Part shown: positions 1 through 5,013 of the stretch, piece after piece
Numbering within the stretch: position 1 is the first letter of the stretch
Layout of the letters: every line of letters starts with the position of its first letter
Assembly: GCA_937952395.1 (NCBI GenBank)
Contig: CALFYV010000150.1
Coordinates: 1-5,391 of the forward strand
Source of the DNA: an uncultured Bacteriovoracaceae bacterium
Lineage (GTDB): Bacteria > Bdellovibrionota > Bacteriovoracia > Bacteriovoracales > Bacteriovoracaceae
DNA length: 5,391 nucleotides
Direction of reading: 5' to 3'
Program-made: the position numbers and the translations under genes
Notes under the pieces: generated by a model
Databases searched by the model: none
Told to the model about the DNA's origin: nothing
The model's input: only the letters and a program-made list of their open reading frames with translations

Positions 1-68
1 GCCCCGAGTACACTTCTATTGGAACTATAGCTTGTGAACGTTTGTCAAACTTATGGAGGATTAAATGA
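1..68 (+). CDS. Possible 3' end of an upstream gene (partial)
   Basis: The frame starting at base 3 is open from the window edge to a TGA at 66-68 and reads PEYTSIGTIACERLSNLWRIK. The stop overlaps the next start as ATGA (start at 65), an arrangement common between co-transcribed, translationally coupled genes. The product cannot be identified from 21 residues. An open run of this length can occur by chance, and the stretch could instead be an untranslated promoter region, so the call is tentative. If it is real, the regulator downstream is part of a longer operon and its Shine-Dalgarno lies inside this gene. Confidence 0.35.
   Translation, partial: PEYTSIGTIACERLSNLWRIK
55..59 (+). promoter_or_regulatory. 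Shine-Dalgarno of the Rrf2 regulator
   Basis: GGAGG lies 5 nt before the ATG at 65, a near-ideal ribosome-binding site that fixes this start. The encoded N-terminus also aligns from residue 1 with E. coli IscR. Confidence 0.8.
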
Positions 69-700
69 GACTAACATCAAAAGGCCGTTACGCTGTCAGA
101 GCAATGCTCGACTTAACTTTTCACTCTAGTGGAAATCCTGTAAGACTACAGGAAATCTCAACTAGACAATCAATTTCACTACACTATTTAGAGCAACTTT
201 TCAGAAAGCTAAGAACTGGAAAAGTTGTTAAGTCTGTTCGAGGACCTGGTGGTGGTTATGTGCTTTCTCGCTCAATGGATGAAATATCTATTAAAGATGT
301 TCTTGAGTGTGTTGGCGAAAACATCAACCCAGCTAAAGACATTATTGGAATTGCAAGTTCAGGTGTTGATACTTCTTTGCTTATTGATGGCGGAAAAGTA
401 GATACAATTGAATTCAATTTATCAAGAAACTATTTCAGAAATCTTGGGGTTATTATGCAAGAGTATCTTGCCACAACAACTCTTGGGGATCTATTTAGAG
501 AAGGTAAAGATGCTGCTTTTACTGCTGCTCACGCTAGCAATCAAAACAGCTCTTCGCAGACTCAAACAGCAACTAATAACAGCAATGCAAGCTCTACTTC
601 AACAAGTACAGCTGCTAGCTCAAATGAAAGCTCAAATAGTTCTGTAAATAGCAGTAGCTTATCTGCTATTCGTCCTTCTATTGGAGAAGTTAATCAGTAA
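65..700 (+). CDS. iscR: IscR-like Rrf2-family transcriptional regulator without cluster cysteines
   Basis: This is a DNA-binding regulator of the Rrf2 family. The N-terminal 85 residues closely follow E. coli IscR: the MRLTSKGRYAV start, the helix-turn-helix with YLEQLF (Glu43 retained) and the wing SVRGPGGGY at 58-65. In IscR, three cysteines (92, 98, 104) and His107 bind a [2Fe-2S] cluster. Here the matching stretch, about residues 88-120, has no cysteine, and the only Cys in the protein is C82 outside it. The dimerisation helix then resumes (RNYFRNLG, ending TTLGDLF near 138-144). Residues about 157-200 form a Ser/Asn/Thr-rich low-complexity tail. With 211 residues it is longer than the 162-residue E. 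coli protein. Its place before a cysteine desulfurase supports a role in sulfur or Fe-S gene control. By inference it either acts as a permanently apo-like regulator or senses another signal. The family call is firm; the symbol rests on homology only. Confidence 0.9.
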   Translation: MRLTSKGRYAVRAMLDLTFHSSGNPVRLQEISTRQSISLHYLEQLFRKLRTGKVVKSVRGPGGGYVLSRSMDEISIKDVLECVGENINPAKDIIGIASSGVDTSLLIDGGKVDTIEFNLSRNYFRNLGVIMQEYLATTTLGDLFREGKDAAFTAAHASNQNSSSQTQTATNNSNASSTSTSTAASSNESSNSSVNSSSLSAIRPSIGEVNQ

Positions 701-707
701 AACTGAT
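693..707 (+). terminator. Weak hairpin followed by T-run after the regulator gene
   Basis: A perfect 6-bp inverted repeat, ATCAGT-AAA-ACTGAT, overlaps the stop codon of the regulator, and TTTTT follows at 712-716. The stem has only two G:C pairs and four bases separate it from the T-run. It may be a weak or partial terminator, or an mRNA 3' processing or stability structure, rather than a strong terminator. Confidence 0.3.
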
Positions 708-726
708 AAACTTTTTCAGGTGTAGG

Positions 727-759
727 ATGGCCCACTGGACAACCTCCATAGGTGGGCAT
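727..759 (+). promoter_or_regulatory. GC-rich hairpin in the leader of the desulfurase gene
   Basis: ATGGCCCAC (727-735) pairs with GTGGGCAT (752-759) as an 8-bp stem with one bulged G. Inside it TGGA (736-739) pairs with TCCA (745-748), leaving a CAACC loop and a 3-nt bulge (TAG). It is far more GC-rich than its surroundings. It ends 11 nt before the ATG at 771 and directly precedes a weak AAGG ribosome-binding site at 764-767. No T-run follows, so it is not an ordinary terminator. A leader structure influencing translation or processing is the simplest reading. Confidence 0.5.
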
Positions 760-770
760 ATATAAGGCAG

Positions 771-1436
771 ATGAAATCGATTTATTTAGATTATAATGCC
801 ACATCCCCCTTAGCCGACTCTGTAAAAGAGTACTTGGCCAAGGGGGATTTTTCTTTTGCCAATCCCGCTTCAACTCATTCCAGTGGGAAAAAAGCAGCAA
901 CTCAAATCAATTCAATTAAAGCAGACATAAAACAACAATTTGGAATGGTTCATTCTCATCTTATTTTTCACTCAGGTGTGACAGAAGCAGTCAATACGTT
1001 CTTTAAACGAGATGAAAAAATTCATATGTTCCACTTTAATAGTGACCATCCTTGTATCTTAGAAGTCGCCAAATATCTAAAAAAAAATGGACACGAAGTC
1101 ACTGCTTTCGATTTAAATCAAAACGGTCTTTTCAACCAAGAGGAGATTATCAAAGAAATAAAAAAGGCCCAAAAGCCAGCTTTTTTAAATTTCACCTGGG
1201 TTCACAACGAAACAGGTATTGTCTGGGATCTGGCCCGTGCGCAAGAGATCAAAAAACAAACAGGTTGTTTTATTCATGTCGACGCTGCTCAAGTTGTTGG
1301 TAAAATAGAAAACTACTTTAAATTAAATCCTAATTTAGATTTTTATAGTTTTTCTGGTCATAAATTTGGAGCACTAAAGGGAATAGGATTTAGTTTTGTT
1401 AATCCTGATTTTCCGTTCAAAAATTACTTACATTGA
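771..1436 (+). CDS. iscS: Cysteine desulfurase (NifS/IscS type), N-terminal PLP-binding fragment
   Basis: This is the large-domain part of a class V aminotransferase-fold cysteine desulfurase, which takes sulfur from cysteine for Fe-S clusters and thiolated tRNA. Visible landmarks are YLDYNAT (5-11), NPAS-H (31-36), HSGVTEAVN (67-75), His93 (stacks on PLP), HNETG with Asn146, HVDAAQ with Asp171 and Gln174, and SFSGHK with Lys198 as the PLP Schiff-base lysine. The frame ends in TGA immediately after the His of the conserved HGGGQ motif. The codons after the stop still read GGQQH, so the stop replaces the first Gly (GGA to TGA is a single-base change). The remainder of the enzyme lies in the next frame, in the gene starting at 1450. 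The start at 771 matches the family N-terminus, with a weak AAGG 3 nt upstream. It may be one subunit of a split enzyme or the front of a recent pseudogene; 221 residues alone cannot catalyse sulfur transfer. Confidence 0.82.
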   Translation: MKSIYLDYNATSPLADSVKEYLAKGDFSFANPASTHSSGKKAATQINSIKADIKQQFGMVHSHLIFHSGVTEAVNTFFKRDEKIHMFHFNSDHPCILEVAKYLKKNGHEVTAFDLNQNGLFNQEEIIKEIKKAQKPAFLNFTWVHNETGIVWDLARAQEIKKQTGCFIHVDAAQVVGKIENYFKLNPNLDFYSFSGHKFGALKGIGFSFVNPDFPFKNYLH

Positions 1437-1442
1437 GGAGGT
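1436..1442 (+). promoter_or_regulatory. Perfect Shine-Dalgarno at the split point of the desulfurase
   Basis: AGGAGGT, fully complementary to the canonical 16S anti-SD, overlaps the last base of the TGA stop at 1434-1436 and ends 7 nt before the ATG at 1450. The sequence derives from the Gly-Gly codons (GGA GGT) of the HGGGQ motif. It is a stronger and better-spaced site than that of the upstream half, and it decides the start of the downstream half. Confidence 0.7.
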
Positions 1443-1449
1443 CAACAAC

Positions 1450-1884
1450 ATGCGATCAGGAACCGAAAGCTTAATCAGCTATGAGAGTATTCGATTGGCC
1501 CTGGACGAAGTATCAAAATTTTTTAATCCTGAGTTGAGTCTAAAAAATAAAATCCAAATTGAGTTGGCCCTTGAAGACTTACTTAGAAAGAATGTGACTA
1601 TAGTCGGCAAAAATGCTCAAAGAAATCTTAATACTATTACTTTTCTTCATCATAAAGAGCGAGCTGATGTCCTCTTAGCGGCTTTAGACTTGGCAGGAAT
1701 TGAAGCCAGCTCGGGTTCAGCTTGTTCTTCTGGCTCTGTTCTTGAGAGCGCTACCATCAAATCTATGGGGTTCAAAGAACTCGCTGCCCATTCTATTCGC
1801 TTGTCTTTACCACTCAATTCTAGTCAGATTTCTACTGCTGAGATCATAAACAGACTAAAAAAAGCTTTAAGCAACTTCCAATAA
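1450..1884 (+). CDS. iscS: Cysteine desulfurase (NifS/IscS type), C-terminal catalytic-cysteine fragment
   Basis: This is the second part of the same desulfurase, 144 residues. It begins exactly at the Met of the family motif GMRSGT: Arg2 and Thr5 match E. coli IscS Arg240 and Thr243, the latter contacting the PLP phosphate of the partner subunit. It continues through RNLNTITF (58-65) to the mobile loop ASSGSACSSGS (86-96), with the persulfide-forming Cys92, then HSIRLSL with Arg117 expected to bind the substrate carboxylate. It is offset in frame from the upstream half, with only 13 nt between that half's stop and this ATG. About seven residues of the loop (GGGQQHG) are absent from both products. 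Both halves add up to 365 residues, close to an intact enzyme. The frame could extend upstream to a TTG at 1396, but that peptide has no family similarity and the Shine-Dalgarno points to 1450. No further stops or frameshifts are seen. A pseudogene remnant is the alternative. Confidence 0.75.
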   Translation: MRSGTESLISYESIRLALDEVSKFFNPELSLKNKIQIELALEDLLRKNVTIVGKNAQRNLNTITFLHHKERADVLLAALDLAGIEASSGSACSSGSVLESATIKSMGFKELAAHSIRLSLPLNSSQISTAEIINRLKKALSNFQ

Positions 1885-1897
1885 TCTTTTTTGTCGT

Positions 1898-1903
1898 TAT
1901 AAT
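1898..1903 (+). promoter_or_regulatory. TATAAT -10 element giving a possible leaderless transcript
   Basis: A consensus TATAAT ends 6 nt before the ATG at 1910, so transcription starting 7 nt past the hexamer would begin on the A of that ATG. No Shine-Dalgarno lies between. The -35 region is poor: CTTCCA at 1875-1880 matches 3 of 6 at a 17-nt spacing. The element could be a chance AT-rich match. Confidence 0.4.
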
Positions 1904-1909
1904 CAAAAC

Positions 1910-2665
1910 ATGGCTTCCATACTTAGAAGAATTAAGAAAAAAGAATTCGATGGTTTTAAAGATTTTGTAAGATCTTTAGAAACTACCGCCCACTCTAAGC
2001 GAGTCGATATTATTCAAGCCGCTATTTTAGAAGATCCCATCTACATGATTTATATTTTTAAAAATATGACTAATCCTGGTGAAGTGATCGAGTTAGTTAA
2101 TGATTCCATTGATGTCTTTGTAAAGAATCTACCCAACTCGATGAATACTTTGGCACGAGCTTTTTTCGGGACCGATAAAATTGAATTCATTAAAAATGAA
2201 GTTTTACCCAAAGGACTTGCTAAAGATTTTGAAGAAGAACTGGGATTGATTAAAGAACTTAAGCAGTCTGAAAAAGAGGCGGCTGGTTACTTAATGATTC
2301 AAACTTATCGTTCCCTACAAGAACAGGAATTCATATATGGAAAGCCTTGGGATTTTCCACCTGCCAATGTTATCAAAGAAGATTCGACAGCCAGACAAGA
2401 AGGACATGTCATTACCAATTTTGAAAATGGCCAAGTAGCAGCTGAAGGCGATTTCATCAAAGGTAAGCGAGAAGGTACGTGGGTTCACTATTATGAAAAT
2501 GGTGTGATTATGGCGCGAGGTAATTGGCGTGAAGGCATGAAAGAAGGGGAGTGGACTTTTTGGCACGCCAATGGCAAGAAAAAATGCCAAGGAATTTACC
2601 GTGAAGATGTCAAAGAAGGAAATTGGCTCTATTTTGATCGTAACGGAATGCCTTTAAAAAAATAA
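1910..2665 (+). CDS. Hypothetical protein with C-terminal MORN_2/YwqK-like repeats
   Basis: The first roughly 150 residues are a largely helical, charged region that I do not recognise; it has no signal peptide or membrane segment, so the protein is probably cytoplasmic. Residues about 165-250 form three to four repeats of the MORN_2 type: FENGQVAAEGDF-KGKREGTW, YENGVIMARGNW-EGMKEGEW, HANGKKKCQGIY-EDVKEGNW, then a final YFDRNG. Such repeats build a beta-meander and occur in YwqK-type proteins and in many proteins of unknown role; they give no enzyme function by themselves. The ATG at 1910 is the only start available: the frame is closed by TAA at 1868-1870 and holds no ATG, GTG or TTG in between. 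No Shine-Dalgarno precedes it. It follows the desulfurase pieces by 25 nt but may have its own promoter, so a functional link to them is not shown. The coding call is strong; the function is unknown. Confidence 0.85.
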   Translation: MASILRRIKKKEFDGFKDFVRSLETTAHSKRVDIIQAAILEDPIYMIYIFKNMTNPGEVIELVNDSIDVFVKNLPNSMNTLARAFFGTDKIEFIKNEVLPKGLAKDFEEELGLIKELKQSEKEAAGYLMIQTYRSLQEQEFIYGKPWDFPPANVIKEDSTARQEGHVITNFENGQVAAEGDFIKGKREGTWVHYYENGVIMARGNWREGMKEGEWTFWHANGKKKCQGIYREDVKEGNWLYFDRNGMPLKK

Positions 2666-2683
2666 AAAATTATCCGAGCAAGA

Positions 2684-2717
2684 AATACTCTATAGTTGGT
2701 AACTACTATTGAGTATT
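2684..2717. repeat. Extended dyad symmetry in the 199-bp intergenic gap
   Basis: AATACTC-T-ATAGT (2684-2696) faces ACTAT-T-GAGTATT (2705-2717) across an 8-nt centre: 12 pairs interrupted by one T:T mismatch. An alternative inner pairing is TAGTT-GGT-AACTA (2693-2705). It lies 18 nt after the MORN-repeat gene and no T-run follows directly. It could be an operator for the downstream envelope operon, an RNA 3' stem, or a non-classical terminator. The rest of the gap (2666-2864) is AT-rich, with a T7 run at 2761-2767 and small AT-only palindromes; I see no convincing promoter or small gene in it. Confidence 0.45.
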
Positions 2718-2851
2718 ATCCTATGACATTGAAAACAGGTCAGATTAGTTGATAAGAGAGTTTTTTTCTCAGTCAGTTTTTGCCTAGCACTGAATATTTC
2801 TTAAATATCATAGAAAATTTCTTTAATGACGAAGAGTAAGTCACTGAAAAT

Positions 2852-2855
2852 AGGA
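2852..2855 (+). promoter_or_regulatory. Shine-Dalgarno deciding a TTG start
   Basis: AGGA lies 9 nt before the TTG at 2865. The nearby ATG (2855) and GTG (2858) are in another frame, so the lipoprotein gene must start at this TTG, which gives an intact signal peptide. Confidence 0.6.
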
Positions 2856-2864
2856 TGGTGAATA

Positions 2865-4160
2865 TTGAATCGTTCATTTTTTAAATATTATTTGTTTCTC
2901 CTCTTGATAACCTCTTGTGCTCAAGTGGAACTAGAAAGATTAGCTGATTATGCCATTCAGGCACGTGCCCATCTTGAGCGTGGTGAATATCAACAATCTT
3001 TAGAATATTTGTCACTTATAGAATCGGTTAAAAATCTTAATGATGATCTGATCGTAATGAAGGCCATCAATTTGCAAAAATTAGGCAAGGGTGGTGAAGC
3101 AGTAAAAATTCTAGAAAATGCTAAACAGATTTTTCCAGAATCAAAAAAAATACAATTACATTTGGCTTCAAACTATTTTTATCAAAGTAATTATTTAGCC
3201 TCCATGAGAACAGTAAGAGAGATGGGACCCGCTCATATGTATAATTTGCCTGCAGGTAAAATTCTTTTAAAAACCTACCTCAAACTTAGTGAAAATAAAA
3301 AAGCTAGTATTCTTTCCACAACATTATTAAATAAGCAACCCGCTGATTTAGATTTACATTTTTATCGTGGTTTGAGTTTGTTTCGCTTAAAAAATTATAG
3401 AGAGAGTGCAGAAGATTTCAAATATTGCTTCACTCATGATTTTAAAACTGAAAAAGTCGCCAAATATTTAGCTTATATTCATACGGCGCAAAAAAATGTG
3501 GCGGAAGCGAATATTTATGTTCGTTATCTGGCCTTAAAATTACCTCAAGAAAGTTTCACCCGAAAAATGTTTTTGCGTAACCTCCTTAATATTAATTCCG
3601 TAGATAGGATTGCCTCGCTCCAATTATTTTTACCTTTTGTTGCCGACGATTGGGAGCAGTATGAACTAGTGAAGGCATTAAATGATGGCAATTATTATCA
3701 AGAGGCTTCTGAACTCTTGGCCACTTTATACGAACAGGATAAGAAAAAAATTTGGGTTGCACTCAATTACTCTAAGGCCCTTGTTCAATTAGATAAAGTT
3801 GATGCAGCGTCTGAAGTGCTTAACCAAACAGCACAACTTATTCAGGGAAATGAGAAGCAAACCTTAAGAAACTATATGGCCTTGCTTGAGAAGAGAAAAT
3901 TCTTCGAAAAAAATCGTCCTCAAGCCATTGTGGCAAACGTGGAACATACCCCTGTTTCAAATAAATTAAAGCGTTCCACCGCTTCTGTTGATTTTGTTGA
4001 TTATGAGGTCTCCAAAGGGGAAGTTCTCGTTGATATTTCCAAGAAATTCTACGGAACAGAATACAAATGGCAAGTCATTCAAAAACATAATAAACCTTAT
4101 CTGGATAATCCAAGAAATATCCCAGTAGGTACAAAAATAAAGGTGCCTATATCACCATGA
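2865..4160 (+). CDS. TPR-repeat lipoprotein with C-terminal LysM domain
   Basis: The 431-residue product begins with a lipoprotein signal: a short basic segment, hydrophobic YYLFLLL, and lipobox ITSC with Cys18. Position +2 is Ala, so outer-membrane sorting is expected under the E. coli Lol rule. Residues about 25-330 are a helical array with TPR-like units (clearest near 27-58, 62-95, 163-195, 196-229, 264-295 and 297-328), usually a protein-protein interaction scaffold. A basic linker around 345-373 leads to a LysM domain at about 378-428 (YEVSKGEVLVDISKKFYG ... NIPVGTKIKVP), a fold that binds GlcNAc-containing glycans such as peptidoglycan. By inference it tethers the outer membrane to the wall while holding a partner through the TPRs. 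The start is TTG. The stop overlaps the next gene as ATGA, indicating translational coupling with the beta-barrel gene. The exact TPR count is uncertain by eye, and the partner is unknown. Confidence 0.88.
   Translation: MNRSFFKYYLFLLLITSCAQVELERLADYAIQARAHLERGEYQQSLEYLSLIESVKNLNDDLIVMKAINLQKLGKGGEAVKILENAKQIFPESKKIQLHLASNYFYQSNYLASMRTVREMGPAHMYNLPAGKILLKTYLKLSENKKASILSTTLLNKQPADLDLHFYRGLSLFRLKNYRESAEDFKYCFTHDFKTEKVAKYLAYIHTAQKNVAEANIYVRYLALKLPQESFTRKMFLRNLLNINSVDRIASLQLFLPFVADDWEQYELVKALNDGNYYQEASELLATLYEQDKKKIWVALNYSKALVQLDKVDAASEVLNQTAQLIQGNEKQTLRNYMALLEKRKFFEKNRPQAIVANVEHTPVSNKLKRSTASVDFVDYEVSKGEVLVDISKKFYGTEYKWQVIQKHNKPYLDNPRNIPVGTKIKVPISP
4157..4160 (+). promoter_or_regulatory. ATGA start/stop overlap (translational coupling)
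   Basis: The ATG of the beta-barrel gene shares three bases with the TGA stop of the TPR-LysM gene. The only ribosome-binding candidate is AAAGGTG at 4139-4145, spaced 11 nt away, so reinitiation by ribosomes finishing the upstream gene is likely. Confidence 0.7.
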
Positions 4161-5002
4161 AAACATTATTTTATTTAACACTTATTTTTTTATTACAAAA
4201 AAGCCTTTTAGCGCAAGATTACTTTAGACCACCAGAGGAAGCTATCGCGGATCTAGAGGATGGAGAGTTCTCAGATAAAGTAGCTGAAAAAAAAAAAGTA
4301 CAAGATAAATCAAAAACAATTGGTAAGTTAAGCCAGAAGAACGATTTGCAAATTCTTTATACCAATAATTTTTATCAATACTCTCAAGAAGGCAGCGGAG
4401 TCACTTATGATTTAGAGAACTCTTCAGGTGCAGGACTCTATCTTAAGTATGACTATTGGCTAGAATATAATAAAAATCAACTCTCTTTCACTTACTATTC
4501 AACCAATTCAGCCTTTAAAGAACCGGTAAATATTGGTGGAAAGAACGTAGATATTAAAAGACGCTACTTCAATGCTTCTTATGTGCATTTTTTGAGTAAA
4601 AAAGAATACAGCGTGGAGTTAGGTATGGGATATCTTACTCAAAGCCCTTCGAGTTTCAGTAACCAGCAACTGGTTTCAGATTATAAAATTCTAGGTCCCT
4701 CAGTGGGAGGTAAGTATAAAAAATTAATTTATGATAGATGGACTTTTACAGGTAAAGTTTCCGCTTTGATTCCCATCCAGTTTAGTGAGAAGCAAAAGAC
4801 GGGTTATCACGATTTCAGTTTATATTCTCAAAATTCGGCCATGTTTTCATACGCCATAAATGAAAAACTCAATTTTGATGTGGGAGTCATGCTCGAATAT
4901 GAAATACATAAATTTAGTGGAACTGGTGAACGCGGTGTAAGCGATGCTAGTGATAATTATATTAATTATTCGATTCCAATAGGTATAACTTACTTATTTT
5001 AA
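4157..5002 (+). CDS. Putative outer-membrane beta-barrel protein
   Basis: The 281-residue product has a Sec signal peptide (KTLFYLTLIFLLQKSLLA, probable cleavage after Ala19, leaving Gln20). A charged, probably disordered segment follows at about 20-60 (rich in Glu, Asp and Lys). From about 63 to the end, amphipathic stretches alternate with turns, for example LYLKYDYWLEY, QLSFTYYST, YFNASYVHFL, YSVELGMGYL, TFTGKVSALIPI, LNFDVGVMLEYEI and the last strand INYSIPIGITYLF. About ten strands can be drawn by eye. The terminal Phe after an aromatic/hydrophobic strand matches the beta-signal recognised by the BAM complex. No named family was recognised. It is coupled to a TPR-LysM lipoprotein and followed by another lipoprotein, which suggests a joint envelope function. 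A run of eleven A bases at 4287-4297 lies in frame in codons 44-47 and is a potential slippage point. The barrel assignment is moderately sure; the ligand or role is unknown. Confidence 0.8.
   Translation: MKTLFYLTLIFLLQKSLLAQDYFRPPEEAIADLEDGEFSDKVAEKKKVQDKSKTIGKLSQKNDLQILYTNNFYQYSQEGSGVTYDLENSSGAGLYLKYDYWLEYNKNQLSFTYYSTNSAFKEPVNIGGKNVDIKRRYFNASYVHFLSKKEYSVELGMGYLTQSPSSFSNQQLVSDYKILGPSVGGKYKKLIYDRWTFTGKVSALIPIQFSEKQKTGYHDFSLYSQNSAMFSYAINEKLNFDVGVMLEYEIHKFSGTGERGVSDASDNYINYSIPIGITYLF
4287..4297 (+). repeat. A11 homopolymer inside the beta-barrel gene
   Basis: Eleven consecutive A bases encode the end of Glu44 and Lys45-Lys47 in the Lys/Glu-rich segment that precedes the barrel. Gain or loss of one A would truncate the protein before the barrel. 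The same length is also prone to polymerase slippage in transcription and to base-calling errors. Confidence 0.7.
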
Positions 5003-5013
5003 GAAAGGCTTTT

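Noticed and set aside
408..647. 79-residue ORF in another frame inside the regulator gene
   Set aside because: It overlaps the confident IscR-like gene, is Leu/Gln-rich from frame-shifted Ser/Ala codons, and has no ribosome-binding site or family similarity.
742..760. IscR type 2 operator (CCxxYA...TRxGG) in the leader
   Set aside because: CCTCCA fits the left half, but no TRxGG occurs at the required spacing; none was found upstream of 65 either.
694..900. Minus-strand 68-residue ORF
   Set aside because: It lies antisense to the leader and the well-matched start of the desulfurase, with no recognisable features.
1052..1303. 83-residue ORF within the N-terminal desulfurase piece
   Set aside because: It is an out-of-frame, Lys/Arg/Ser-rich shadow of a region with clear desulfurase motifs.
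1434..1436. TGA as a selenocysteine codon in the desulfurase
   Set aside because: The position is a conserved Gly, not a Cys, no selenocysteine insertion hairpin is evident just downstream, and reading through would still hit the frameshift after GGQQH.
1857..1892. A-run/T-run stem after the desulfurase as an intrinsic terminator
   Set aside because: The AAAAAAG/CTTTTTT pairing is only A:U apart from one pair, with a 21-nt loop, and is too weak to call.
2315..2590. Minus-strand 91-residue ORF
   Set aside because: It is antisense to the MORN-type repeats and has no independent support.
2794..2808. ATATTT-CTT-AAATAT inverted repeat
   Set aside because: It is a perfect but A/T-only 6-bp palindrome in an AT-rich gap, expected by chance.
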